A stretch of DNA of 64,000 nt from Kaistia soli DSM 19436 (GTDB lineage: Bacteria > Pseudomonadota > Alphaproteobacteria > Rhizobiales > Kaistiaceae): the NCBI RefSeq assembly GCF_900129325.1, contig NZ_FQUP01000001.1, positions 1,468,615 to 1,532,614 of the forward strand, read 5' to 3'. Position numbers and translations under genes: made by a program. Position 1 is the first letter of the stretch. Each line of letters starts with the position of its first letter. The notes under the pieces are model-generated. The model saw only the letters and a program-made list of their open reading frames with translations, ran no database searches and was not told where the DNA came from. This document shows positions 45,637 through 54,629 of the stretch, one piece after another.

Positions 45637-46461
45637 TCAGCCCGCGAGTTCCTCGGCCCGCTGTTTGGCCGTCGCGACAGCGCGGTCGAGCAATGGCTGC
45701 AGTCCGTCATCGGCCATCAGCACCGCCAGGGCCGCGGCCGTCGTGCCGTTCGGCGAGGTGACGTTCTTACGCAGCGTTTCGGGCGGGAGAGACGACTGCT
45801 GCAGCAATTCGCCTGAGCCTGAAACGGTCTGCCGTGCGAACCTTGCGGCGATATCTGCCGGCAGGCCGGCCTTGATGCCAGCCTCGGTCAGTGCCTCCGC
45901 GAGCAGGAAGACATAGGCGGGACCGGAGCCGGACATGGCCGTGACGGCGTCGATCAGCGTCTCGCTTTCGACCCAGCCAGTAATGCCGACGGCGCCGAGC
46001 AGCGCCTCGACCAGCACGCGGTCGGCGTCGCTGGTTGCGGCGTTCGCGAAAAGTCCAGTCGCGCCGCGGCCGACCTGCGCCGGCGTATTCGGCATCGCCC
46101 GGACGACCGCGCCTCCGAGCGCCTCTTCGATCGTCGAGACGGTCGTGCCGGCCGCGATAGAGACGGTGACTGTGCCGGGTCCGACCAGCGCCCGGACCGC
46201 CGGCAGAGCATTGCCCATCATCTGCGGCTTGACGGCGAGGAGCAGGACGCGCGCCTTGATGCCGTCTGGAGGCGTCGTGCCGTGGCGAACACCGTATTTC
46301 GCCATCAGGTCCGCCGTCTCCGGCGGCGGGCCGGGATCGACAACGGTGACGGCTTTCGCATCGAGGCCGCCGGCGAGCCAGCCGCCGAGCAGCGCGCCGC
46401 CCATCTTGCCGGCACCGATCAGGACGAGGGGGGAGTCGGACGTGAGATCTGAGAACGACAT
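45637..46461 (-). CDS. proC: Pyrroline-5-carboxylate reductase
   Basis: A 274-residue P5C reductase, the last step of proline synthesis. The NAD(P)H-binding start PLVLIGAGKMGGALLGGWLAGG and the family signature SGSGPAYVFLLAEALTEAGIKAGLPADIAARFARQTVSGSGELL are complete. I start at 46461; the frame extends 14 codons upstream without conserved sequence. It lies 79 bases after the prolyl aminopeptidase gene; both concern proline, although linkage in one operon is not proven. Confidence 0.95.
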   Translation of the reverse strand: MSFSDLTSDSPLVLIGAGKMGGALLGGWLAGGLDAKAVTVVDPGPPPETADLMAKYGVRHGTTPPDGIKARVLLLAVKPQMMGNALPAVRALVGPGTVTVSIAAGTTVSTIEEALGGAVVRAMPNTPAQVGRGATGLFANAATSDADRVLVEALLGAVGITGWVESETLIDAVTAMSGSGPAYVFLLAEALTEAGIKAGLPADIAARFARQTVSGSGELLQQSSLPPETLRKNVTSPNGTTAAALAVLMADDGLQPLLDRAVATAKQRAEELAG

Positions 46462-46540
46462 GGGGCCACCGAAGACGAATGCTGCTGCTGCGTCATAGAA
46501 CACCGGCGGCCGGGATGGAAACGGGAACAGCGTTTGCGGA

Positions 46541-47491
46541 TCAGGTCTCGTCGAGCGCCCGGCGCATCGCGGCGGCCATCACCGGGCCGCCATGGCCCTC
46601 CTCGGGCAACATGATCAAGCGGCTGGCGGGCCATTGCTGGTGAAGCCGGTAGGCGGTGACCGCGGGGCTGCCGATGTCGCGGCGTCCGTGAAAAAGAACG
46701 GCCGGAATTCCCGCGAGACGGTCTGTCCCAGCAAGGATCTCTCGCCCTTTCCGCAGGAAGCCATCATGCGCCCAGTAATGCGTGACAAGGGTGGCGAAGG
46801 CGCGTGCCTCATCCTCGTCGAAGCGCGCGGTGATCGGCGACCAGTTGGGATCCAGCGAGACATGGGTCGATTCCCAGTCGTTCCACGCACGGGCGGCGGC
46901 GATCCGGTCAGCGACATCGTCGCCGGCGAGGCGCCGCGCATAGGCTTCGACGATGCGCTCGCCATCGCGCCGCTTCGAGTCCTCCGCAAAGCGCTCGAAC
47001 GCTTCCGGGAAGATTCGCCCGATGGACCCCGTGATCCAGTCGACCTCCTCGCGGCTGGTGGTGGTGATGGCGCCGAGCACCATTCGTGACACCCGCTCGG
47101 GATGGGCCTCGGCATAGGCCAGGGCAAGCGTGACGCCCCAAGAGACCCCCACCACAACCCATCTCGTGATGCCGAGATGCCGGCGCAGCACTTCGATATC
47201 GGCGATCAGCGCGTTGGTGTTGTTGTCCGCCAGCCTGTCGAGCGCGTCGATGGCGAGCGGCCGGCTGCGGCCGCAGCCGCGCTGATCGAGCCCGACGATC
47301 CGGTAGCGGGCAGGATCGAAAAGGCGTCGATAGCGACCGGAACCAAGGCTGCTTCCGGGCCCGCCGTGCAGATAAAGGGCTGCCGATCCCGCTGGGTGAC
47401 CGGAAAGCTCCCAATAGACGGTATTCCCGTGGCCGACGGGTAGGAGGCCGCTCTCGAGCGGATCGATCTCGGGATAGAGCACATCAGTCAT
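46541..47491 (-). CDS. pip: Prolyl aminopeptidase
   Basis: A 316-residue alpha/beta hydrolase that frees N-terminal proline from peptides. The oxyanion region LHGGPGSSLG (41-50), the nucleophile Ser117 in VVGVSWGVTLALAYAEAHPERV, and the C-terminal His in LPEEGHGGP are present, along with the family's LDQRGCGRSRPLA. The nucleophile elbow reads GVSWG; most family members have GGSWG. Start at 47491. It is placed between the YbjN gene and proC, two genes that neighbour each other in other rhizobia as I recall. Confidence 0.9.
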   Translation of the reverse strand: MTDVLYPEIDPLESGLLPVGHGNTVYWELSGHPAGSAALYLHGGPGSSLGSGRYRRLFDPARYRIVGLDQRGCGRSRPLAIDALDRLADNNTNALIADIEVLRRHLGITRWVVVGVSWGVTLALAYAEAHPERVSRMVLGAITTTSREEVDWITGSIGRIFPEAFERFAEDSKRRDGERIVEAYARRLAGDDVADRIAAARAWNDWESTHVSLDPNWSPITARFDEDEARAFATLVTHYWAHDGFLRKGREILAGTDRLAGIPAVLFHGRRDIGSPAVTAYRLHQQWPASRLIMLPEEGHGGPVMAAAMRRALDET

Positions 47492-47570
47492 GACAGAGGG
47501 CTGCGCGTCGCGCCGTGATCGCGCTGGGCGTTGCGGAGCGGCCATTCTCCCGGAGGCCGCCCGCCTTGGT

Positions 47571-48074
47571 TCAGGCTTCGCCCACGGTTTCGAACATCAC
47601 CGTCTCGAGCGCTTCGGGTGCGGACTTGCCGGCCCACACCACGAACTGGAAGGCCTGATAATAGCGCTCACAGCTCTCGATGGCGTTTTCGAGCAGCCCT
47701 TCGACCTGGGCGCTGTTCGGCTCGGCGCCGCCGGCGAGCAGAAGCGTCTGTCGGTACATGACGACGCCTTCCTTGCCCCAGAGGTCAAAATGGCCGATCC
47801 ATAATTGCTCGTTGACCAGTGACAACAGGCGCATCACCTCAGTCTTGCGCGGGTCCGTCACCTTGAGGTCAAACGCGCAGGCGAGGTGCACCGCCTCCAT
47901 ATCCTCCATCCAGGAGAAGGAGACGTGATAGTCACACCAACCGCCGCCGATCGAGATCGTGATCTCGTCGTCGCCCGAACGCTCGAAAGCCCAGTCGTTG
48001 ATCGCAGCGATATTTTCGATCGTGTCGACGGGATTCGATTGCCGGTCTTCGGTCTCGAATTCGATGAGGCTCAT
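47571..48074 (-). CDS. YbjN domain protein
   Basis: A 167-residue YbjN-type protein, a type III secretion chaperone-like fold of unknown cellular role. The family core ITISIGGGWCDYHVSFSWMEDMEAVHLACAFDLKVTDPRKTEVMRLLSLVNEQLWIGHFDLWGKEGVVMYRQTLLLAGG is intact. The ATG at 48074 has GAGGATC upstream. The promoter should be in the 48075-48370 gap. Confidence 0.9.
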   Translation of the reverse strand: MSLIEFETEDRQSNPVDTIENIAAINDWAFERSGDDEITISIGGGWCDYHVSFSWMEDMEAVHLACAFDLKVTDPRKTEVMRLLSLVNEQLWIGHFDLWGKEGVVMYRQTLLLAGGAEPNSAQVEGLLENAIESCERYYQAFQFVVWAGKSAPEALETVMFETVGEA

Positions 48075-48424
48075 AGCCGATCCTCGCGCTTGATCGGAAG
48101 GGACAGCACCACTCAGAACACCCACTCCGGAAACAGGACATGAGGCCCAGTCTCCGATCCGGACGAAAAGCTGCCAGCCGATAGAGGCAAGCTAGCTTTC
48201 ACCCCGAACTCCTTGTCGGCATGAAGCCAAACAGCGCGAATCTCTTGCTCATCACTATAGTGCGGCAGAACGGCTTGGCGAGATCACTTTTGCTCGCGGC
48301 TGCGAAAGACTGTTGAACAGTGAGATCGCGCCGCCGCATCCAGCGTTCGGCACACGTGATGGTCGGTTCAACACAAAAAGCCTCGGGCATTGCCCGAGGC
48401 GCTGTGGCATGGCCGCTGGTTGTT
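48075..48424. other. Intergenic region with no gene
   Basis: A 350-base gap between the YbjN start and the cold-shock gene stop, both on the minus strand. The right side (48371-48400) is the cold-shock gene terminator; the rest should hold the YbjN promoter. One 63-codon frame on the minus strand at 48199-48390 has no domain, no ribosome site and runs into the terminator, so I do not call it a gene. A short palindrome, CTGTT-G-AACAG, is at about 48308-48318. Confidence 0.5.
48371..48400 (-). terminator. Rho-independent terminator of the cold-shock gene
   Basis: A 10-bp perfect stem (GCCTCGGGCA / TGCCCGAGGC) with a 1-base loop on the sequence level (the loop will open further in RNA), followed on the minus strand by TTTTTGTG. 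It lies about 25 bases past the stop of the cold-shock gene. Confidence 0.9.
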
Positions 48425-48637
48425 TTATGCGGGGCGCAGATCCACCGCCTTCGGACCCTTGCCGCGCTTGTCCGGCTCGGTGTCGAATGAAACCCGCATT
48501 CCGTCGTTGAGCGCGGTCAGTCCCGAACGCTCGACAGCCGTGACGTGCACGAAGACGTCGCTGCCGCCCTCATCGGGCGTGATGAAGCCGAAACCCTTGG
48601 ATGCATTGAAAAACTTGACGGTCCCCGTCTGGCGCAT
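48425..48637 (-). CDS. Cold-shock protein (CspA family)
   Basis: A 70-residue single cold-shock domain that binds single-stranded RNA or DNA as a chaperone. RNP1 is KGFGFI (14-19), RNP2 is VFVHVTA, and the start MRQTGTVKFFNASKGFGFI is canonical. The ATG at 48637 follows GAGAGGATC; an upstream ATG at 48658 would add only seven residues with no conserved sequence. Long 5' leaders that control translation are common in this family, and a 460-base gap lies upstream. Confidence 0.95.
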   Translation of the reverse strand: MRQTGTVKFFNASKGFGFITPDEGGSDVFVHVTAVERSGLTALNDGMRVSFDTEPDKRGKGPKAVDLRPA

Positions 48638-49099
48638 GTCCGATCCTCTCACTGTCATCTCTCGGCGGCGCCACCCCGGCCGCCGTCGTCGTCAGGTCCT
48701 CGGATGTCGGGGGAAAATGTCGGTATCGCCCAGTGACCGACTGTGTCCGGGGTGGCTGTCTTCCTCCAGCAGCCATCCCCTTTGCCAGCGGTCCAGTCTC
48801 CGTCCGTCCTTCGTCTGACCTTGCCTGCAAATCATGCAGTAGAAAATCGCAGAAATCAACGATATCACCCGAATGGAACCAGCAAGCACAGCGGTTGCCA
48901 AGTTGCTTTCAACGTTTGAGCCTTTGGTCAAGATTTCGCGGTGTGGATCGTTTTGGATTTGCTTGCAGCGCATGGCCGCGACCCGGCTGTCGGATCCTGA
49001 ACCAATTGTGATCGGATTGGGCGGTCTTGCTGCCTACACATGCTTGAATGTTGGCGGGCTGGCGCCAATTCTCGGCCTGGACAAGAGGAGAGGAAGACC
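48638..49099. other. Divergent promoter and leader region
   Basis: A 462-base gap between the divergent cold-shock and dienelactone-hydrolase genes. No gene is supported: frames through it lack domains. The left part probably gives the cold-shock mRNA leader, and the segment 48830-49000 is noticeably more AT-rich than its surroundings, a likely place for both promoters. Confidence 0.5.
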
Positions 49100-49993
49100 A
49101 TGGCCGTCAACGAAACCGAGACGCGTCCTGCGATCACGCAGGACATGATCAAACTCTACGACGACTACACGCATCTGACGCTCGATCGTCGGGGCTTCAT
49201 GGACAAGCTGACGAAGCTCGTCGGCAGCTCCGCCGCAGCCGCAGCCGTCGTGCCGCTGCTCTCGGCCAACAAGGCGCATGCGGCCGTCATCGCGCCTGAC
49301 GATGCGCGTATCAGCGCCGAGCGGGTGACGTTTCCTGGTCCAAAGGGCGACATTTCAGGTCTCCTCGCAAAGCCCAAGGATGCGTCGGTCACGCTTCCGG
49401 CCGTCCTGGTGATCCATGAGAACCGCGGCCTCAATCCGCATATCGAGGACGTCACGCGGCGCTTCGCGGTGGCGGGCTTCCTGGCCCTGGGCGTGGACCT
49501 TCTGTCGACGGCCGGTGGCACGCCTGCCGACGAGGACAAGGCACGTGAGATGATCGGCCAGCTCACGCCGGCCGACGCCCTCGCCGAAGCGAAGGCGGCC
49601 GTCGCCTATCTGAAGTCAAATCCGGCCTCCAACGGCAAGGTTGGTGCGGTCGGCTTCTGCTGGGGTGGCGGCATGGTCAACCAGCTCGCCGTGAACGATC
49701 CCGATCTCGTGGCCGGCGTCGCCTATTACGGCATGCAGCCGAAATCGGCCGACGTGCCGAAGATTAAGGCGAAGCTGCTGCTTCATTATGCGGGCCTCGA
49801 TGACCGCATCAATGCCGGCATCCCCGACTATGAAGCGGCGCTGAAGGCGGCCGGCGTCGACTACAAGGTGTACGTGTATGACGGCGTCAATCACGCCTTC
49901 AACAACGATACTTCGGCTGCACGTTATGACGAAAAGGCCGCGAATCTCGCCTGGGGCCGGACGGTTGATTTCCTGAAGGCCAATCTCGGCTGA
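49100..49993 (+). CDS. Dienelactone hydrolase family protein with Tat signal
   Basis: A 297-residue alpha/beta hydrolase of the dienelactone hydrolase type. The N-terminus has a twin-arginine export signal: R30-R31-G-F-M then a hydrophobic stretch ending KAHA (about residues 30-61), so it acts in the periplasm. The nucleophile Cys is in VGAVGFCWGGGM, the Asp in YAGLDDRINAG and the His in GVNHAFNND, giving the Cys-Asp-His triad. The oxyanion part IHENRGLNPHIEDV is typical. Start at 49100, with GAGGAGAGGA upstream. Substrate unknown. Confidence 0.9.
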   Translation: MAVNETETRPAITQDMIKLYDDYTHLTLDRRGFMDKLTKLVGSSAAAAAVVPLLSANKAHAAVIAPDDARISAERVTFPGPKGDISGLLAKPKDASVTLPAVLVIHENRGLNPHIEDVTRRFAVAGFLALGVDLLSTAGGTPADEDKAREMIGQLTPADALAEAKAAVAYLKSNPASNGKVGAVGFCWGGGMVNQLAVNDPDLVAGVAYYGMQPKSADVPKIKAKLLLHYAGLDDRINAGIPDYEAALKAAGVDYKVYVYDGVNHAFNNDTSAARYDEKAANLAWGRTVDFLKANLG

Positions 49994-50139
49994 CCGAGTA
50001 GACGAGGCGCTGCCCTGTCATGCGATTGGCATGCTGGCTGCATACGCTTAGCTGACGGTGCCGGTTTCCGGTTTTGCCAGGAACCGGCACCTCTCGTCAG
50101 AGTTGTTGCAGTACAGCATCGATCGGTTGGGGTTGCGTC

Positions 50140-50280
50140 ATGACACGTTTGGGCGCGGAAGCTTGGTTCGCGGCGGCGGCGATCTGGATGGGGGTCATGC
50201 TGCCGAGTGCAGCATTCGGCTCTTGGACCGGCGATGCGATTGCGCTGCACAATTCGGTGCAACTGATCCGTCCGCTCTAG
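50140..50280 (+). CDS. Possible small exported protein
   Basis: A 46-residue frame starting MTRLGAEAWFAAAAIWMGVMLPSAAFG, which looks like a signal peptide, followed by SWTGDAIALHNSVQLIRPL. The ribosome site is only a run of G at 50129-50133. It stops 4 bases from the end of the convergent MFS gene. It may be a genuine tiny secreted protein or a chance frame; no homologue is known to me. Confidence 0.3.
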   Translation: MTRLGAEAWFAAAAIWMGVMLPSAAFGSWTGDAIALHNSVQLIRPL

Positions 50281-50283
50281 CCA

Positions 50284-51453
50284 CTATTCAGCAGCCACTG
50301 CAGCGAGCCGCCGGCGGCCCATGCGCCAGGATTGCAGCGCGATGCCGAGCGCGAGCGTCGCCAGGAGCGCGCCGAGGATCGGCAGGCGATCGTAGTCGAG
50401 GCCGAACGTCAGCGCCGTCCCCCCGATCCATGCTCCGAGCGCGTTGCCGAGATTGAACGCCCCCTGATTGAGGGTTGAAGCGAGGTTCGGCGCTGCCGAG
50501 GCACATTCAACGACGCGCATCTGCAAGGGTGCGATCAAAGCAAAGAAGACCACGCCCCAGACGAAGACCGTCGCCGTCGCGGCCGCCGCGTGGTGGCTCG
50601 CCAGCGTGAACTGAAGCATGACAATCGCGAGCAGGGCGAGCGCGCCGATGATGGTCTCCATCAGCCGCCAGTCGGCCAGGCGCCCGCCGACAAGGTTGCC
50701 GATGGTGATGCCGGCGCCGAAGAGGAGCAGCACCAGCGTCGTCGCGCCGGGCGAGATACCTGTGACAGTCTGCAGGATGGGCGCGATATAGGTGAAGACG
50801 GCGAAGAGACTGGCCGAGGTCACAACGCTGATCGCCATTGCCAACCAGACCTGGCTATTGCGAAACACGCGGAATTCGCTCGCAAGGCTGGCCGGAGCCT
50901 CGCCTTCGCCGGTTTTCGGCACGAAGGCAGCGATGGCCGCGACCGAGACGAGCCCGATCATCACCACGACCCAGAAGGTCGAACGCCAGCCAAAGGCCTG
51001 CCCAAGCGCGGTGCCGGCAGGCACGCCGAGAATGTTGGCCAGCGTCACGCCGGCGAAGAGCATCGCCATAGCGCGGGCGCGCTGGTGACGCGGCACGAGG
51101 CTGGCGGCGACGATCGAGCCAATTCCGAAGAAGGCGCCGTGGCCGAAGGCCGTGATGACGCGCGCTGCCATCAGCAACGCATAGTTCGGCGCGATGGCGC
51201 AGAGCAGGTTGCCGACGACGAACAGGCTCGTCAGTCCGATCAGCGTCGTCTTGCGCGGCAGCCTGGTCGTCGCGATGGCGATGATGGGGCCGCCGACCAC
51301 GACGCCGAGCGCGTAGCTGGTGATCAGGAGCCCGGCCTGGGGGATGGTGACGGAGAGGTCGCGGGCCAGTTCCGGCAGCAACCCCATGATCACGAATTCA
51401 GTGGTGCCGATGCCGAATGAAGCGACGGCAAGGGCGAAGAGCGCCAAAGGCAT
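50284..51453 (-). CDS. MFS transporter, AraJ/YdhP type
   Basis: A 389-residue major facilitator with twelve hydrophobic segments. The start ALFALAVASFGIGTTEFVIMGLLPELARDLSVTIPQAGLLITSYALGVVVGGP is characteristic of the sugar-efflux / AraJ branch (the GTTEF pattern), and LPRKTTLIG is the loop 2-3 region. The second half has GAGITIGNLVGGRLADW, the pseudo-repeat of the motif. Substrate unknown; efflux is the likely direction. It is transcribed towards the small frame at 50140. Confidence 0.9.
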   Translation of the reverse strand: MPLALFALAVASFGIGTTEFVIMGLLPELARDLSVTIPQAGLLITSYALGVVVGGPIIAIATTRLPRKTTLIGLTSLFVVGNLLCAIAPNYALLMAARVITAFGHGAFFGIGSIVAASLVPRHQRARAMAMLFAGVTLANILGVPAGTALGQAFGWRSTFWVVVMIGLVSVAAIAAFVPKTGEGEAPASLASEFRVFRNSQVWLAMAISVVTSASLFAVFTYIAPILQTVTGISPGATTLVLLLFGAGITIGNLVGGRLADWRLMETIIGALALLAIVMLQFTLASHHAAAATATVFVWGVVFFALIAPLQMRVVECASAAPNLASTLNQGAFNLGNALGAWIGGTALTFGLDYDRLPILGALLATLALGIALQSWRMGRRRLAAVAAE

Positions 51454-51534
51454 GACGGCAGTGTCCGGGGAGAAACTCTGTCTCCCTTATGACGCAAACC
51501 GCCATGCCGCGATGCAACGAAAATGCCGCAGCTG

Positions 51535-52320
51535 TCAGTGAATTCCAGTGAACAGCCGGTTCCAGCGAATAGCCCACGGCCAGTCCCAGACCTTCCAGAA
51601 CGACGAGCGATCGTCGATCGAGAAGAAGATCACCTGCGCCTTGCCTTCGAGATTCTCGACCGGCACATAGCCCATCGAATTCATGTCGCGGCTGTCGGCC
51701 GAGTTGTCGCGATTGTCGCCCATCATGAAGACATGGCCGGGCGGGACTTCGTATTTCGGCGTGTTGTCGAACCCGCCGCGATCGCCCTCGATCTCGATGA
51801 CGCGGTGCTGGACCCCGTTCGGCAGCGTCTCGATATATTGCGGTGCGTCGATCGGATTGCCGAAGAAATCACGTGTCCGGTAAGGCTCGATCGGCTGGCG
51901 CTCGACGATCTTGTCGTTGATGTAGAGCCGTCCCTCGATCACCTGGACGGTATCGCCGGGCAGGCCGATTACGCGCTTGATGAAGTCTGTCGAGTTATCC
52001 TTCGGGCCCTTGAAGACGGCGATGTCGCCCTGCGTCGGCAGAGAGCCGAGGATGCGCCCCGAGAAGGGCGCTATGCCGAACGGGAAGGAATAGCGCGAAT
52101 AGCCGTAGGAGAATTTCGAGACGAACAGATAGTCGCCGATCTCGAGCGTCGGGATCAGGGAACCCGACGGGATCTCGAAGGGTTGAAACAAAAGCGTCCG
52201 GACGACGAGGGCGATGATGAGCGCTTCAACGAAGACTCGAACCGTACCGCCGACACCCTCCTTGCCGGCTGCCTTCTTGCCGGCCGGTTTGGCCGGGACG
52301 GTCTTCTCGATTTCGGACAT
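51535..52320 (-). CDS. lepB: Signal peptidase I
   Basis: A 261-residue signal peptidase I. After a basic Lys/Ala-rich cytoplasmic segment comes one membrane helix (about 28-45), then box B with catalytic Ser54 in PSGSLIPTL, and box D with catalytic Lys115 in TDFIKRVIGLPGD, then HVFMMGDNRDNSADSR (box E). The residue after the catalytic Ser is Leu55; most bacterial enzymes have Met. The start at 52320 gives MSEIEKTVPAKPAGKK; the frame is open much further but that is a shadow of the divergent gene. It lies 184 bases from the SH3b gene. Confidence 0.95.
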   Translation of the reverse strand: MSEIEKTVPAKPAGKKAAGKEGVGGTVRVFVEALIIALVVRTLLFQPFEIPSGSLIPTLEIGDYLFVSKFSYGYSRYSFPFGIAPFSGRILGSLPTQGDIAVFKGPKDNSTDFIKRVIGLPGDTVQVIEGRLYINDKIVERQPIEPYRTRDFFGNPIDAPQYIETLPNGVQHRVIEIEGDRGGFDNTPKYEVPPGHVFMMGDNRDNSADSRDMNSMGYVPVENLEGKAQVIFFSIDDRSSFWKVWDWPWAIRWNRLFTGIH

Positions 52321-52509
52321 GGGGCCGGTTTCCGGACGATTGGTGTTGCGGGTGATGTAGGGGAAGCCGTGGAAGCGGGCAACAACGAACCCCGGCCGGA
52401 GCGCTCTGGCGGTGATCAACACCGACGCGCAGGCTATATCATCCGTCTCTGAGGCGAAAATATGAGTCGCGCCGCTCTCATGGCGCCTGCGTGGAGGCAG
52501 CAATTGACG

Positions 52510-53334
52510 ATGCGCATTCCTTCGGAATCGACGCGTTGGCGGCATAGGCTGGTGGCGGTCGCCGCTCTTGGCTTTTCTTTGATCGCCGGATCGGCGCTGG
52601 CCGATGATGCGTTCACGACCGGCAGCGTCAACATGCGGACCGGGCCTGGAACCGGCTATGCCAAGATCGGCACGCTGCCAAGGGGCACGGGCGTCGATGT
52701 GCTCGGCTGTACGAGTGGCTGGTGCCAGGTTTCGGCCGGCGGCGCACCCGGCTGGGTATCCGACAATTACCTGGCCGGCTTCGTCGGACCGCCACCCGTC
52801 TATCGGGGGCCGCCGCCGCCACCCGTTTATGTGACGCCGCCGCCGGTGTATGTCGAACCGCCGCCCTATTATGGGCCCGGCTATTACGGACCGGGATACC
52901 GCCCGCCGCCCCCTTATTACGACCGTCCGGGTTACCGTCCGCCGCCGCCCTACTATGGCGACCGTCCGCCAGGCTATCGCCCGCCTCCAGGCGGCTGGAA
53001 CAATAATGACCGGCCCCCGCCGGGCTACCGTCCGCCGCCTGGCCAGGGCGGTGGCGGGCAGGGTGGTGGTTGGCAGGGTGGCAATCGTCCGCCTCCGCAG
53101 GGTGAGGGCCGCCCGCCGCAGGCGTATCAGCCTCCGCAGCAGGGGGGACAGCGCCCGCCGCCCCAGCAGCAACCGCAGCAGGGTGGACAACGACCGCCGC
53201 AGCAGCCCCAGGGTGGACAGGCCCAGCAGCCGCCGCAGCAGCAGGGACAGCCCGGCAAACCGCAGTTCTTTGTGCCCGGTACCGGCGCCGCGCCGCCCTG
53301 CCAGCCGGGAACGATGTTCTGCTCGAACCAGTAG
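52510..53334 (+). CDS. SH3b-domain exported protein with proline-rich repeats
   Basis: A 274-residue exported protein. A signal peptide (about 1-31) ends ALAD; one bacterial SH3 domain follows (SVNMRTGPGTGYAKIGTLPRGTGVDVLGCTSGWCQVSAGGAPGWVSDNYLAG). The rest is low-complexity: repeated PPPYYG/GYRPPPPYY units, then Gly/Gln/Pro-rich blocks, ending with a folded-looking CQPGTMFCSN with two Cys. Location is periplasm or outside; SH3b domains often bind cell-wall peptides. The start is uncertain: TTG at 52504 is better placed after GGAGG than the ATG at 52510. Divergent from lepB. Confidence 0.85.
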   Translation: MRIPSESTRWRHRLVAVAALGFSLIAGSALADDAFTTGSVNMRTGPGTGYAKIGTLPRGTGVDVLGCTSGWCQVSAGGAPGWVSDNYLAGFVGPPPVYRGPPPPPVYVTPPPVYVEPPPYYGPGYYGPGYRPPPPYYDRPGYRPPPPYYGDRPPGYRPPPGGWNNNDRPPPGYRPPPGQGGGGQGGGWQGGNRPPPQGEGRPPQAYQPPQQGGQRPPPQQQPQQGGQRPPQQPQGGQAQQPPQQQGQPGKPQFFVPGTGAAPPCQPGTMFCSNQ

Positions 53335-53430
53335 CCGTCTGCCGTGTGAACACTCTGTCGCTTCGCGGTGGCATTCCCGTGCCGCCGCGAGGTCCCCATA
53401 TTCGGCGTTCGAAGGCCTTGGGGGATGAAT

Positions 53431-54495
53431 ATGGAACTCGGCATCTACACGTTCGGCGACCTGATGGCGGATCCGACGAACGGAGTCCGGATCAGCCCGC
53501 AACAGCGGATCGCCAATCTCCTTGAGGAGATCGAGCTGGCCGACCAGCTCGGCCTCGACGTGTTCGGGCTCGGCGAGCACCATCGTCCCGATTATCTGAT
53601 CTCGGCGCCCGACGTCATCCTGGCGGCTGCAGCCACCCGCACACAATCCATCCGTCTCACAAGTGCGGTCACGGTCCTCTCCTCCGAGGATCCCGTGCGC
53701 GTCTTCCAGCGCTTCTCGACGCTCGATCTCCTCTCCGGCGGCCGCGCCGAGATCATGGCCGGCCGCGGCTCGTTCATCGAGTCGTTCCCGCTGTTCGGCT
53801 ATGATCTTGCCGACTACGACGCGCTCTTCTCGGAGAAGCTCGATCTGCTGCTGGCCTTGCGTTCGCAGGAACGCATCACCTGGCAAGGCCAGCATCGCGC
53901 GCCAATCAACGACCGCGGCGTCTATCCGCGTCCCTTACAGCAGCCGCTGCCGGTCTGGATCGCGGTCGGCGGTACGCCGCAGTCCGTCGCGCGCGCCGGG
54001 GTGCTGGGTCTGCCGCTTGCCGTCGCGATCATCGGTGGCGAACCCGAGCGCTTCGCTCCATTGGTCCATCTCTATCGCGATGCGGCGGTAGAGGGCGGTC
54101 ATGACCCCGCCAGCCTGCCCGTCGGCATCAATTCGCATGGCTTCATCGCGGAAACGTCGCAAGAGGCCGCCGAGATCGCTTTTCCGCCTTTTGCCGACGC
54201 GATGAGCCGGATCGGCCGCGAGCGCGGCTGGCCGCCGACGACGCGCGGACAATTCGAGGCCCAGCGCAAGCTGCGCGGCGCGCTCTTCGTCGGCAGTCCG
54301 GCCGAGGTGGTCGAGAAGATCCTCTACCAGCATGAGTTTTTCCAGCACGACCGCTTCATGATCCAGTTCAGCGTCGGCACGTTGCCGCATGACAAACTCA
54401 TGAAGTCGATCGAACTGTTCGGCACCAAGGTGGCGCCCGCTGTGCGCAAGGCGCTCGCGTCGCAAGCGATGGCTTCGGAACCGGCCGCTTCCTGA
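53431..54495 (+). CDS. LLM-class flavin-dependent monooxygenase (Atu2307-like)
   Basis: A 354-residue luciferase-like (LLM) TIM-barrel protein. The subgroup resembles the structure-known Atu2307 protein: [51 protein letters not shown] at the start, then [40 protein letters not shown]. It would use FMN or F420 and O2; the substrate is unknown. The ATG at 53431 has GGGGGA 6 bases upstream and is better than the ATG at 53425. A second, different LLM gene follows 134 bases later. Confidence 0.9.
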   Translation: MELGIYTFGDLMADPTNGVRISPQQRIANLLEEIELADQLGLDVFGLGEHHRPDYLISAPDVILAAAATRTQSIRLTSAVTVLSSEDPVRVFQRFSTLDLLSGGRAEIMAGRGSFIESFPLFGYDLADYDALFSEKLDLLLALRSQERITWQGQHRAPINDRGVYPRPLQQPLPVWIAVGGTPQSVARAGVLGLPLAVAIIGGEPERFAPLVHLYRDAAVEGGHDPASLPVGINSHGFIAETSQEAAEIAFPPFADAMSRIGRERGWPPTTRGQFEAQRKLRGALFVGSPAEVVEKILYQHEFFQHDRFMIQFSVGTLPHDKLMKSIELFGTKVAPAVRKALASQAMASEPAAS

Positions 54496-54629
54496 GCGAC
54501 TGGATTTGTTTGCCTGCAGCCCGATGTTTCGCGAAACCCTGTTCTCTGCTGGCATGAATGCCGGGAGTTCTGCCCCTATCAGTGCGCTTCGCGCGCGCTA
54601 GACTACGAGTTCAGAAGCGAGATCCGCCC

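Noticed and set aside
48199-48390. A 63-codon minus-strand frame between the YbjN and cold-shock genes.
   Set aside because: No ribosome site and no domain, and it runs into the cold-shock terminator.
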